DNA from: Sphingosinicella sp. BN140058
Lineage (GTDB): Bacteria; Pseudomonadota; Alphaproteobacteria; Sphingomonadales; Sphingomonadaceae
NCBI RefSeq assembly: GCF_004135585.1
Contig: NZ_CP035501.1
Coordinates: 3,543,501 to 3,607,500 of the forward strand
Direction: 5' to 3'
DNA: 64,000 nucleotides
The position numbers and the translations under genes are program-made. A model generated the notes under the pieces. That model was not told where the DNA came from, searched no databases, and worked only from the letters and a program-made list of their open reading frames with translations. Positions 44,371 through 53,051 of this stretch are shown piece by piece. The number at the start of each line of letters is the position of its first letter. Position 1 is the stretch's first letter.

Positions 44371-44811
44371 ATGAACATTCGTTTGAAGGGCGCGATCGCT
44401 GGGGTGCTCGCCCTGTGCGCCGCGGATGCTGTTCTGGCGCAAGGGGCGGGCGGCGCAGCGCCTCTGCCCGGTGCTGCCGATTCCAAGGCGGTGGTCGCTG
44501 GCAATCGGGAGTCGCAGGCCGATTACAATCGGCAGCTCGGCGCGAAGGACAGCAAGCCCGGGCGCCGGATCAAGGCGGTGCCGGCGAGCGCTGGGGATCT
44601 GGTCGTCGGCAGTCAGGTGCGTGACAAGAGCGGCGCCGAGATCGGCATGATCGAAGGCGTCGAGGCCGATGGTGTCGTCGTCGCTTCTGCCGCAGGCAAG
44701 GTCAAGGTGCCGACCGAAGCGTTCGGCAAGGACAAGAAGGGCCTGTTGCTGCAGATCAGCAAGGCGGAATTCGACGCCGCCGTGCACAGCGCGACCACGC
44801 CGCAAGGCTGA
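44371..44811 (+). CDS. Small secreted protein with PRC-barrel-like segment
   Basis: A 146-residue protein. The signal peptide is MNIRLKGAIAGVLALCAADA, cut near VLAQG. The mature part has a linker and then DLVVGSQVRDKSGAEIGMIE followed by VVVASAAGKVKVPTEAF, which resembles a PRC-barrel strand pattern. ATG 44371 follows GGGAGGCGGACTG. No catalytic residues are evident; probably periplasmic. It diverges from halogenase gene 4. Confidence 0.6.
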   Translation: MNIRLKGAIAGVLALCAADAVLAQGAGGAAPLPGAADSKAVVAGNRESQADYNRQLGAKDSKPGRRIKAVPASAGDLVVGSQVRDKSGAEIGMIEGVEADGVVVASAAGKVKVPTEAFGKDKKGLLLQISKAEFDAAVHSATTPQG

Positions 44812-44878
44812 TCGACCGCGACGAAGGCGTAAAGGGGCGGTGCCGCGGCGCTAGGGCGATTGCATTTGACCTTCTCAT

Positions 44879-45065
44879 CCTCCCTGTCCGCGAAGCGGAT
44901 GGGGAGGGGGGACCAGCTGAAAGCTGGTGGAGGGGCGCTCCGGCGCCGGAGCGCCCCTCCACCGCACTTCGTGATGATCCGACCGCCATGCCGCTGGCAT
45001 GGCTATGAACTGCGGGGCAGTTCATACCGGATCATCCCTCCCCATCGCCTACGGCGACAGGGAGG
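44879..45065. repeat. 187-base hairpin-rich composite element with terminal inverted repeats
   Basis: This fills most of the 412-base gap 44812-45223. Two 29-base units, 44879-44907 and 45037-45065, are inverted near-copies, and each folds by itself (CCTCCCTGTCCGC against GCGGATGGGGAGG with wobble pairs). Between them are ACCAGCT/AGCTGGT (44912-44928), a 38-base perfect palindrome (44926-44963), CCATGCC/GGCATGG (44986-45002) and TATGAACTGC/GCAGTTCATA (45004-45026). The last two are enclosed by GATGATCCG/CGGATCATC (44973-44981, 45028-45036), a three-way junction. It may be a REP/BIME- or MITE-like element. The rest of the gap shows nothing. Confidence 0.7.
44926..44963. repeat. 38-base perfect palindrome
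   Basis: The two 19-base halves, beginning GGTGGAGGGGCGCTCCGGC, are exact inverted copies with no spacer. It is the core of the composite element and would extrude as a cruciform or fold as a very strong hairpin. Confidence 0.85.
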
Positions 45066-45223
45066 ATTGGCGATCTTCGAGGCAAGACCCCACAAACTCA
45101 AATGCGATCGCCCTGGCCGCGGGGCCGCCCCTTTTCATGTCGCGGCGCCCGATTTTCCGCTTTGCTTTCAGCGCGATTCCAGTGTGAGATGCGCCCAAGA
45201 AGAAAGCAGGAGGGGGAGCTGAT

Positions 45224-45739
45224 ATGAGAGTAAACATGCGCTGCTTCGGTGCCGTGCTGATCGCACTTGGTACCGTGGCGATTCCCGCGACGCCGGCTGC
45301 AGCGGCAGACGCGGCGCCGATGGTCGTCTACGACAAGGCCCTGGGCGAGGGTTGGCAGAATTGGAGCTGGGCGAAGACCGAGCTCAGCCTCGCCGTCAAC
45401 GGCTCGACGCGCACGCCGATCGGAGTCGATGCGGGCGCGTGGCAGGCGCTGTATCTGCACCACGCGCCGTTCAGCACGGCCGGGCTCCGCCGGCTCTCGT
45501 TGCTGGTCCAAGGCGCCGCGCCCGGCGGGCAGAAGCTGCGCATCCTCGCCATCGCCGATGGCAAGCCGGTCAACGCCGAGGGCAAATTGGTGACCTTGCC
45601 GGCGAGCGGCTGGGCGAAGATGGAGGTGCCGCTGACCGCGCTCGGTGCGGGGGACAAGACCATCGAGGGATTCTGGGTTCAGAACGCCACGGACAAGGAC
45701 ATCCCGCGCTTCTACGTGACCGAAATGGTGCTCGACTGA
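45224..45739 (+). CDS. Secreted protein with carbohydrate-binding-like sandwich
   Basis: A 171-residue protein with a signal peptide (cut near PAAAADA). The mature part reads VYDKALGEGWQNWSWAKTEL, then alternating strands, SGWAKMEVPLTALGAG and a closing FYVTEMVLD. The pattern of an opening aromatic strand and a final strand returning to it is typical of galactose-binding-like beta-sandwiches appended to glycoside hydrolases. Here it stands alone. ATG 45224 follows AGGAGGGGGAGC. No catalytic site is visible; sugar or polymer binding in the periplasm is a guess. Confidence 0.6.
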   Translation: MRVNMRCFGAVLIALGTVAIPATPAAAADAAPMVVYDKALGEGWQNWSWAKTELSLAVNGSTRTPIGVDAGAWQALYLHHAPFSTAGLRRLSLLVQGAAPGGQKLRILAIADGKPVNAEGKLVTLPASGWAKMEVPLTALGAGDKTIEGFWVQNATDKDIPRFYVTEMVLD

Positions 45740-45748
45740 GCCCGGCGA

Positions 45749-45949
45749 TCAGGCCACGCGCAACCGCGCGCGGTCCGGCCTGCCCTCGGCCGCATGATCG
45801 ATGAACGTGACCGTGCCGATTTCCTCGCGGAGCAACTCTGCAACCTCAAGCGCGCGCTGGCGGTCGTCGGTCCGGAAGCTGTGGAGGTCGCCCAGAACAT
45901 CCGCGCCGCGCACTTCATAGCGGCGGGCCGGTCCGTCGTGATCGATCAT
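45749..45949 (-). CDS. Small hypothetical protein
   Basis: A 66-residue protein, MIDHDGPARRYEVRG onward, with a charged helix RQRALEVAELLREEIG followed by TVTFIDHAAEG. GGAGAC lies before the ATG at 45949. No membrane segment or signal peptide. It overlaps nothing and ends 10 bases after the convergent gene stop. The function is not recognised. Confidence 0.5.
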   Translation of the reverse strand: MIDHDGPARRYEVRGADVLGDLHSFRTDDRQRALEVAELLREEIGTVTFIDHAAEGRPDRARLRVA

Positions 45950-46070
45950 GTCTGTCTCCGAAGCTGAATCGAGGGGGCGCTTGTGCAGCCCGATCATGTC
46001 CGGAGCTTTTCCGCTTTGTGTCGAACCGGGAAGATGCGGCGGTTCGCAAAGAACCGCCGCATCCCGCCGC

Positions 46071-48362
46071 TCAGAATTGCGTTTTCAGCGTGACGAACAG
46101 CTGGCGCGGCGTGCCGGCCAGCAAAGTCTGGCTGTCGCCGCGATTGGCGAAGCCGTTGGTGCCGATCGTCGAGACGTATTTCTTGTCGAGCAGGTTCACC
46201 GCATTCGCCTGGAGGGTGACGCCGTCCAGCGTTCCCGAAGTGAAACGATAGCCGAGGCTCGCATCGAGCACGACGAAGCCGCCGACCGACGCGTCGTTCT
46301 CGTAGGAGTAGTAACGCTTGGAGGTGTAGTTCGCGCCCAGCCGCGCGAAGGCGCCGTTGCTGTCGTAGGTGATCTCCGCTTTGGCGAGATGCTTGGGCGA
46401 GTTCACCACGATCTTGCCGTCGGTGGCGGCGACCACCGCGCCGGCTGCATTCAGCACGTCGTCCTGATATTCCGACTGGTTGAAGGCGTAGGACGCGAAC
46501 ACCGACAGTTGGGGGGTGAGCCGGTAGGTTCCGGCCGCCTCGATGCCGTAGGAGCGGACGCTGCCGACATTCTGGAGAATGGCCGGATTGCCCTGGATTC
46601 CGGATCCGCTGGAAAAGGCGACCAGGCGGTTGCGGAAATCGACGTAATAGGCGGCGAGCACGCCCTGGAACCGGCGGCTTTTGGTGCGAATGCCGAGCTC
46701 GTAGGTGGAGGATTTTTCCGGCTTGAGATCGAGGGCGTCGAAGCCGGCCTGGGTGGTCGCGAACGGCCCTTCTGTCGCCGACGAGGCGTAAGCGCGCATG
46801 TTCTGCGAGAAGGTGCCGAAGATCTCCTGATCGGGCGTGATCTCGAACAGGGCGCCGACCTGGGGCAGGAACCAGTCGCGAGCGGTGATCTCGCCGACGG
46901 CAAGACTGCCCTGCACGACGGGCTCGGCCCGGTTGCGGACGCGCAGGCCCTTCCAGCCGGCATTGACCGTCAGCCGGCCCGCGGTGAGCGTGTCCTGAAC
47001 ATGATATTGGAACGTCTTGGTGTTGAAATCGAGTTCCCACTGGGTGGCGAACGGATTCTTCGGCCAGTCGATGCTGCTGCGGCTCGGGGCGCCGCTGGTA
47101 TTGGCAAGGCCGTAGAAGCGCCGCGCCTGGTTGAAGTCGTTATCCTCGTACCAGACCCCCGCCTCGATTCGATTGGCGCCGAGCTCGAGCGCGGTCGAGC
47201 CGATGAAGCCGTAGCGATCGACTTCATATTCGGTGGTACGGATGCTGATCGGCGCGCCCCCGGGGGTGGGAACGTAGGGCGTGTACCAGATGCCGCGGCC
47301 GCGGTTGCGGTGGTAATAAGCGGTGCCGGCGATGCTCCAGGCATCGCTGAGGCCGGTGTCGAAGCCGACCGCGCCCAGCCAATCCTTGCGGAGGCCGGCG
47401 GCGTCATAATAGGCGTCATCCGCGGTCTTGATCGGCGCCGGATAGACCGTTCCTGCGGCGGGGTTGCTGACCGGGGCACCGGTGTCGCCGCGATTGTTGG
47501 CGATGTGCGCGACCCGGACGGCCAGGTCCCAATCCTTGGCGAAATTGTCCCAATCGTAGCCGAGCCGGTCGATCATCTCCTTGGAGAGATCCTGATAGTC
47601 GTTCTCGCGCCGATCGGAGAAGTTGACGAAGCCGAACAAGCGACCGTCGGGCAGCTTCTGCTCGATGCGGGCATTGACCTGGTGCTGGCGCTGGATCCCG
47701 TCGCCCTTCCACTTGTCCGCATCCTGGAAGGCATAGCTGAGCGACAAAGCCGAGCCGCCCTCGACGAGCTGACCGCTGTCCATGCGCACGAATGCGCGCA
47801 CATTGTCTTCGCTGCCATAGGTGCCGCTGGCCTCGATCCCGAACTCGTCCTTCGGCGCGCGGGTGAAGAATTCGATCGTTCCGCCGAGATTGCTCGAGGA
47901 GGCTGCGGCAAGCGAGCCGGCACCCTGCGCCACTTCGACGCGCCCGACATTCTCGCTGGCGATCGCCCGGCTGATGTGCAGGCCATTGTGGTTGCCGTAG
48001 CTCATGTCGCCCAACGGAATGCCGTCGAGCGTGAAGCCGAGCTGGGCCTGGTTGAAGCCGCGGATCGAGATTCGGCTCGACCATTCGTAGCTGCCGAACG
48101 GGTCCGACGACTGGAAGTTGACGCCCGGCAATTTGTCGATCGCCTTCAACGGGCTGATGCCGGGCACTTCGAGCGCAATGTCGGCGGCGTCGAGTTCCTG
48201 CACCTGCCGGGTTTGACCCGTACCGATGATCACGATCTCCTCCTCGCCGCCACCGGCCGCGGTTTCCGCGTCGACGATGGCCGCTTCCTGCGCGAACGCG
48301 GGCGCCGCCAGCAGCATCGTGGCGGTGCCGGTGAGCAGGATCGAGGTGCGGAAAAGCTTCAT
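46071..48362 (-). CDS. TonB-dependent receptor
   Basis: A 763-residue receptor. The signal peptide is MKLFRTSILLTGTATMLLAA, cut at PAFAQ. Then EEEIVIIGTGQTR (TonB box), the plug (SPLKAIDKLPGVNFQSSD, ISIRGFNQAQLGFTLDGIPL in part) and a barrel ending KTQF. It is shorter than the oligosaccharide receptors upstream. SYGNHNGLHISRAIA is a recurring plug motif in sphingomonad receptors of unknown ligand. ATG 48362 follows GGGAAACG. Divergent from the broken GDPD gene. No siderophore or sugar genes directly adjoin, so the ligand is open. Confidence 0.88.
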   Translation of the reverse strand: MKLFRTSILLTGTATMLLAAPAFAQEAAIVDAETAAGGGEEEIVIIGTGQTRQVQELDAADIALEVPGISPLKAIDKLPGVNFQSSDPFGSYEWSSRISIRGFNQAQLGFTLDGIPLGDMSYGNHNGLHISRAIASENVGRVEVAQGAGSLAAASSSNLGGTIEFFTRAPKDEFGIEASGTYGSEDNVRAFVRMDSGQLVEGGSALSLSYAFQDADKWKGDGIQRQHQVNARIEQKLPDGRLFGFVNFSDRRENDYQDLSKEMIDRLGYDWDNFAKDWDLAVRVAHIANNRGDTGAPVSNPAAGTVYPAPIKTADDAYYDAAGLRKDWLGAVGFDTGLSDAWSIAGTAYYHRNRGRGIWYTPYVPTPGGAPISIRTTEYEVDRYGFIGSTALELGANRIEAGVWYEDNDFNQARRFYGLANTSGAPSRSSIDWPKNPFATQWELDFNTKTFQYHVQDTLTAGRLTVNAGWKGLRVRNRAEPVVQGSLAVGEITARDWFLPQVGALFEITPDQEIFGTFSQNMRAYASSATEGPFATTQAGFDALDLKPEKSSTYELGIRTKSRRFQGVLAAYYVDFRNRLVAFSSGSGIQGNPAILQNVGSVRSYGIEAAGTYRLTPQLSVFASYAFNQSEYQDDVLNAAGAVVAATDGKIVVNSPKHLAKAEITYDSNGAFARLGANYTSKRYYSYENDASVGGFVVLDASLGYRFTSGTLDGVTLQANAVNLLDKKYVSTIGTNGFANRGDSQTLLAGTPRQLFVTLKTQF

Positions 48363-48517
48363 GTCGTTTCCCAAAGGTGCGCGAGTCTGCGCGTTCGGGG
48401 GATGCCTAGGGCCGCTCCGTGGCAGGGCCGTTGCGGGGATGTGAAGCCTATGTGGCAGTCTCATAAAGCTGCTGTGTCGCAGCAAAATTGTCACGCCCGC
48501 GGACTAGAGCAGGGGGC

Positions 48518-49587
48518 ATGCTTTTCCGCTCAGCGCTTCTCGCCGCCGCCGCCATGATGTCTGCCATGCCGGGCGATGCATATGCCCAGCCGATCGTGAT
48601 CGCCCATCGCGGCGCCAGCGGCCTTCGTCCCGAGCACACGATCGCGGCCTATCGGCTTGCAATCGCGCAGGGCGCCGATTTCATCGAGGCCGATGCGGTG
48701 ATGACCCGCGACGGCGTGCTCGTCGCCCGGCACGAGAATGAGATCGGCGGCACCACCGATGTCGCCGACCATCCGGAGTTCGCGGCGCGCCGCACCACGA
48801 AGACCATCGACGGAGCCTCGGTCAGCGGCTGGTTCGCGGAGGACTTCACCCTGGCCGAGCTCAAGACGTTGCGCGCGCGCGAGCGCCTGCCCGACTTGCG
48901 GCTGAAAGCCGCCGCCACGACGGCGACGAGGCGATCCCGACGCTCCAGGAGGTCATCGATCTCGTGCGTGCGGAAGAGAAAGCACGCCGCGGCATGATCG
49001 GCCTGTACATCGAAACGAAACATCCAAGCTATCACCGCAGCCTAGGGCTCGCGATGGACGAAGCGCTGGTCGGGCTGCTCGAACGCAACGGGCTGTCCGG
49101 AAAGGGCGCCCGGATCTTCATCGAATCGTTCGAGGTCGGCAATCTGCAACGGCTTCACCGGCTGACCGACCTGCCGCTGATCCAGCTTGTCGACGCAAGC
49201 GGCCATCCGGCCGATCGTCCGGCGGAGGAAAGCTACGCCGCGATGGTGACCCCGGCAGGCCTCGCCGCGATCCGCCGCTATGCTGCCGGAATCGGTCCAG
49301 CCAAGGCGCTGATCGTCCCGCGGGACCCCGCAGGAAGGAGTCTCGCCGCGACGAGCCTGGTGCGCGATGCTCACAAGGCCGGATTGCTCGTCCACCCCTA
49401 GACGTTCCGAAGCGAGAATTACTTCCTGCCGTTGGAAGCGCGCCGCGGCGCTGCTCCGCAGGAGCGCGGCGATGCCGTCGGCGAGCTCCGTCAATTCCTG
49501 CGTCTCGGTGTCGACGGCGTGTTCAGCGATCACCCCGCGGACGCGGTCGAGGCGCGCGGCACGGCCGTCGGCGGCGGCTCCCGATAA
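48518..49587 (+). pseudogene. Glycerophosphodiester phosphodiesterase, broken by frameshift and stop
   Basis: The start (signal peptide [20 protein letters not shown], then [16 protein letters not shown] and [14 protein letters not shown] with HEN) is a GDPD with its metal and catalytic His residues. Near 48905-48915 the frame slips by one missing base, and homology continues in the -1 frame ([35 protein letters not shown]). At 49399-49401 TAG interrupts LLVHP-TFRSENYFLP, where an aromatic residue (Tyr or Trp) is usual, and homology runs on to VFSDHPADAVEA and a TAA at 49585. Two lesions argue for a real pseudogene, although assembly error could explain one. Confidence 0.8.
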
Positions 49588-49608
49588 GCGCCGCCGACCA
49601 CCGCCGGA

Positions 49609-50193
49609 TCAGGGCTTCAGGCCCTTGGCCATGTTGAGGTGCGCCGCCACCGTCGGCGTGAGGTCCGAAGCGAAGGTCCGCAATTCGGCGACATCGCCGG
49701 TTCCGGCATAGGTGCGCAGCGCGTCGAGGGTCTGCTGATGGGCGGCCTGCTGGGCGGCGATATAGGCCTGATCGAAGCTCGCGCCCGTCTTTGAGCGGAG
49801 GTCGTCGACCACGCCTTGCTGCTGAGCACTGAGCGTCGGGCTTGGCGTGATCGGCGTGGCAAGCCCGGCCGTGACGGTCTTGAGCTTCGCCGTCGATTCG
49901 GTGTGCGCCTTGATCATCTGCTCTGCGAATTTCTTGACGGCCGCCGACTGGCCGTTGGCTTCGGCAAGCTGCGAGGTGGCGATCTCGAACGCGTCGCTCG
50001 CTGCGGCCGTGTTCGCGAAGGTCTGGCCGCCGCTCGCCGCCGGCATGGCCGTATTGACCGCCGGATCGAGGCCGGCGGTGTTTGTTTCCGCAGGCACGTT
50101 CGTGTTCGTGCCGTCCGCGCTTTCCTGCTTCTGGCCGCAGGCGGCGACGGCAATGGCGCTCGCCGCCACCAGGGCGAGTGTTGCAAGACGCAT
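49609..50193 (-). CDS. DUF4142 lipoprotein
   Basis: A 194-residue protein. Lipobox VAAC (Cys19) after LATLALVAASAIA, a Thr/Asn-rich linker, then DUF4142: DAFEIATSQLAEANGQSAAVKKFAEQMI (in part), HTESTAKLK and a C-terminal helix pair. The domain is a ferritin-like four-helix bundle of unknown role, often in stress-linked envelope proteins. ATG 50193 follows GGGAGAAGATC. It stands alone, divergent from the DUF3597 gene. Confidence 0.82.
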   Translation of the reverse strand: MRLATLALVAASAIAVAACGQKQESADGTNTNVPAETNTAGLDPAVNTAMPAASGGQTFANTAAASDAFEIATSQLAEANGQSAAVKKFAEQMIKAHTESTAKLKTVTAGLATPITPSPTLSAQQQGVVDDLRSKTGASFDQAYIAAQQAAHQQTLDALRTYAGTGDVAELRTFASDLTPTVAAHLNMAKGLKP

Positions 50194-50327
50194 GATCTTC
50201 TCCCGTTCGATGTGCGCGGTGAACGTGTCAGCCCCCGAAGCCGTTCCGGCGCGGAGCCAAGCGTCACCCGTGACGTTCAGGAGCGACAGGAACCAGGCCA
50301 GCAGGTCTGCACGGAAGGACAGAGACG

Positions 50328-50759
50328 ATGAGTATCTTCGGCAGCATCATGAACAAGATCTTCCACCACAAGCCGGCGGCTGAGGGGCAGGCGCCCGCAT
50401 CCCAGGCTCCGTCCCCGCCGCAAGCGCAGCCAGCGCCGCAGGCGAGTGCCCCGGCGCCGGCGACCCCGGCTGCGGCGCCTGCCACCGCCGCCCCCGCGCA
50501 GGCCGTCGACGTCGGCCGGGTGCTCGAAGAAATGGCGGCGATGAAGGATGGCGGCGGCAACTACCGCAGCTCGATCGTCGATCTGCTGAAGCTGCTCGAT
50601 CTCGATTCCAGCCTCTCGGCACGCAAGGAGCTTGCCGGCGAATTGGGCGTGCACGCCGGTGCCGACGGCAGCGCCGAACAGAATATCGCCCTTCACAAGG
50701 CGGTGATGGCGAAGCTCGCCGAGAATGGCGGGATCGTGCCGGACAGCCTCAGAGACTGA
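50328..50759 (+). CDS. DUF3597 domain protein
   Basis: A 143-residue cytoplasmic protein. MSIFGSIMNKIF at the N-terminus, a 50-residue Pro/Ala/Gln linker, and the DUF3597 helical domain with VDVGRVLEEMAAMKDGG, WRxSIVDL-like NYRSSIVDLLKLLDLDSSLS (in part) and ARKELAGELG. It resembles LysM-adjacent small proteins of unknown function. ATG 50328 follows GGACAGAGACG. Convergent with the cupin_8 gene. Confidence 0.82.
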   Translation: MSIFGSIMNKIFHHKPAAEGQAPASQAPSPPQAQPAPQASAPAPATPAAAPATAAPAQAVDVGRVLEEMAAMKDGGGNYRSSIVDLLKLLDLDSSLSARKELAGELGVHAGADGSAEQNIALHKAVMAKLAENGGIVPDSLRD

Positions 50760-50779
50760 CACCAGTGGCTGCGGCGGCC

Positions 50780-51829
50780 TCAGAGCTGCCGCAGCACCTG
50801 AAGCAGAAAGTCCTTGAGCATCCTCCGCTGCGCCGGGCTGGACTCGCCGAGTAGCCCTCGCGCCGCCGGCGGAATGTGCGCGGCGGGATCGCCATTGCTG
50901 CGGAAGACGTAATGCTCGATCAGCGCCCGCCAGGCTTCCCGCTTCTCCGCCGGCAAGTGGCTGATCGTCAGCAGCCCGTGGGCGAGCGCATGAAGGGGTG
51001 AGCCGGCATCCGCGGGCGCATCGTTCCACCAGTAGTTGACGAGGATGTTGAGCGGCCCGCTCGCCTGCACGGCGTGCCACCACAGGCTGGGGATGAACAG
51101 GCCGTCGCCAGGCTCCATGTCGGCAACGCGTGCTGCGGCGAGCGCATCGCGGAAGCGCGGATAGGCGTCGAAATCCGGCGCGTTGAGATCGACCAGGCTG
51201 GTCGGGCGGCCGGCGACGGTGCGCTCGAGCGGGCCGACATAAAGGTTCGAGACCTGCTCCGGCGGAAAGAAGGTGAAGCGCCGCCGCCCCCGCACCACGC
51301 AGGCAATATTGTCGGCTTCGTCGAAATGCGCGGAGACGTTGGTGTCGTTGCCGATCCAGATGCGCGGTTCGGCATCCTTGCCCTCCAGCGGCGGCATCCT
51401 GTTCTCGCGATCGAAGCCGGGCAGCAATTGCGGCACCGAGGTCGATCCCATGTAGATCGCCTGGCGCATGTTCTTTTCGGCGACGGTGATCAGCGTCTGG
51501 AGCAGGAACGCCAGACGGGTGTCGACGACGTTGAAGTTGAACCCGTCCATCGCCGGCCGATAGGAAAAGCGGCCGGCAATCTCGGCCGGGGCGAAGAACG
51601 CCTTGGTCTCCATGCCGCTGTCGAACCGGCCGAGATAGGCCTGGATCGTCTGCGGGGGCTGAAGCCCGGCCACGACCGCCGGCCAGTTCGCCACCAGCCC
51701 GCGCAGCAGGGTCGGTTCATACAGCGAAGCGACCTCCCGCTGAAATCGATCGGCGTCCATGTCGCGGGCGTCGATCGCGCGCACTGCGGGCAGGTCGGCT
51801 GTTGTCGTCGAAATCGCTGCTTCGGCCAT
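50780..51829 (-). CDS. Cupin_8 (JmjC-like) domain protein
   Basis: A 349-residue protein with the Fe(II)-binding triad of JmjC/FIH-like cupins: His168 and Asp170 (SAHFDEADN) and His252 (LWWHAV). FFPPEQVSNLYVGPLERT and GDGLFIPSLWWH are family landmarks. No signal peptide. These proteins hydroxylate proteins or small molecules with 2-oxoglutarate, but this bacterial branch, which co-occurs with tryptophan-halogenase-like proteins and TonB receptors, is uncharacterised. It is the last gene of the minus-strand GH18-GntR-NagX group, 54 bases after nagX. Confidence 0.82.
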   Translation of the reverse strand: MAEAAISTTTADLPAVRAIDARDMDADRFQREVASLYEPTLLRGLVANWPAVVAGLQPPQTIQAYLGRFDSGMETKAFFAPAEIAGRFSYRPAMDGFNFNVVDTRLAFLLQTLITVAEKNMRQAIYMGSTSVPQLLPGFDRENRMPPLEGKDAEPRIWIGNDTNVSAHFDEADNIACVVRGRRRFTFFPPEQVSNLYVGPLERTVAGRPTSLVDLNAPDFDAYPRFRDALAAARVADMEPGDGLFIPSLWWHAVQASGPLNILVNYWWNDAPADAGSPLHALAHGLLTISHLPAEKREAWRALIEHYVFRSNGDPAAHIPPAARGLLGESSPAQRRMLKDFLLQVLRQL

Positions 51830-51883
51830 CAGGGGAGTCTAGCCGCGCGCGTCCGCGAAGTCGTCAGCAAAGGACGCCATGGC

Positions 51884-53041
51884 TCAGATCTTCACGATCC
51901 AGTTCTTGCGGCGCAGCGCTTCGACGCAGGCCCAGATGAACAGCAGATAGAGCGCGATCGGAAGCAGGGTCGCCCAGCGGTCGCCAAGCGCGCCGCGCGT
52001 CGCCTCGAACGGCGCCATCAGCAGATCCCAGCCGACCATCGAACTGGTCAGCTGATGGATGACGTAGGCTGCGATCGCGTTGATCCCGAACGGCAGCGTG
52101 AGGATCAGGATCAGCCTGGCCGCTGCCGATCGGGCGCCGTCGCGATCGAGCCACAGGTGGAGCAAGGCCAGCAGGATGGTGGTGAGGCCGCAGGTGAGCA
52201 GCACGAAGGTGCTCGACCAGATGTCCTTGATGACGGGAAAGGCGAAGCCCCAGGCGATCCCGACCACCGCCATCGCCAGCCCGGCGAGCGCCAGGCGAAG
52301 CGGCGCGTTCGGGTGGCGGCTGCGCAGATACTCGCCGATCGCGACGCCGATCAGTCCATGCGCGATCGCCGGCAGGGTCCCGAGCAGCCCTTCCGGGTCG
52401 TAGCCTTCCGGGCCCTTCACATAATTGTGGTTGCCGGCGCCGAGCAGGATCCGATCCACCGCCGCGACGAAATTATGACCGCGCGCCCAGATGTCCGTGG
52501 AGAGGCCGTCGGGCGAGGGCAGGAGGGTCAGCGGCCAATAGAGAAGAAGGATCGCAGCGATGATCGCCAGCCGCACCTTCGGGCTGCACAGGAAGAACAG
52601 GAAGGCGCAGGCGCCGTAGACGAGGCCGATCCGTTGCAGAACGCCGAACAGGCGCCAGCTGGTTGCCGCGAAATCGGAGAAATACCAGAGATTGGAGAGG
52701 ACGAAGCCGAGCACGAAGAGGCGGATCGTGCGGCCAAGGATATGGCGCCTTTGGTCTGCGGTCAGCCCCTGCTCCGCGCGAATGCGGCCGAGCGCGAGTG
52801 GGATCGAGACGCCCATCATCATCAGGAAACCGGGGAAGACGATATCGGCCAGCGTGAGCCCGGCCCAGTGCGAATGAAGCAGCGTCGGGAACACCTCGCC
52901 GCTGCTCTCGATTCCGGCCGCCGAATTGACGATGATCATGCCGGCGACGGTCAGCCCGCGCAGCACGTCGAGCGAGAGCAGGCGGCTTTGCGGCCCGGGG
53001 CCGGCGTTGACGGGATCCGGCTGTCGTTCGCTATCGCTCAT
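51884..53041 (-). CDS. nagX: NagX-like membrane protein (DUF5009/heparan N-acetyltransferase type)
   Basis: A 385-residue protein with about ten membrane helices. RLLSLDVLRGLTVAGMIIVN is the opening helix of this family, followed by ADIVFPGFLMMMGVSIPLAL (in part), YWPLTLLPSP, and a YVKGPEGYDPEGLLGTLPAI periplasmic loop conserved in NagX. The family relates to lysosomal heparan-alpha-glucosaminide acetyltransferase, and in proteobacterial GlcNAc regulons it is proposed as an inner-membrane GlcNAc-related transporter or acetyltransferase. ATG 53041 follows GAGGGGG. Ten bases after the GntR gene, so co-transcribed with it. Confidence 0.78.
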   Translation of the reverse strand: MSDSERQPDPVNAGPGPQSRLLSLDVLRGLTVAGMIIVNSAAGIESSGEVFPTLLHSHWAGLTLADIVFPGFLMMMGVSIPLALGRIRAEQGLTADQRRHILGRTIRLFVLGFVLSNLWYFSDFAATSWRLFGVLQRIGLVYGACAFLFFLCSPKVRLAIIAAILLLYWPLTLLPSPDGLSTDIWARGHNFVAAVDRILLGAGNHNYVKGPEGYDPEGLLGTLPAIAHGLIGVAIGEYLRSRHPNAPLRLALAGLAMAVVGIAWGFAFPVIKDIWSSTFVLLTCGLTTILLALLHLWLDRDGARSAAARLILILTLPFGINAIAAYVIHQLTSSMVGWDLLMAPFEATRGALGDRWATLLPIALYLLFIWACVEALRRKNWIVKI

Positions 53042-53051
53042 GATGTCCCCC

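Noticed and set aside
48465..48490. Shared TGTCGCAGC near 44297 and 48476 as a common regulatory site
   Set aside because: A 9-base match at differing distances from the two genes; likely chance.
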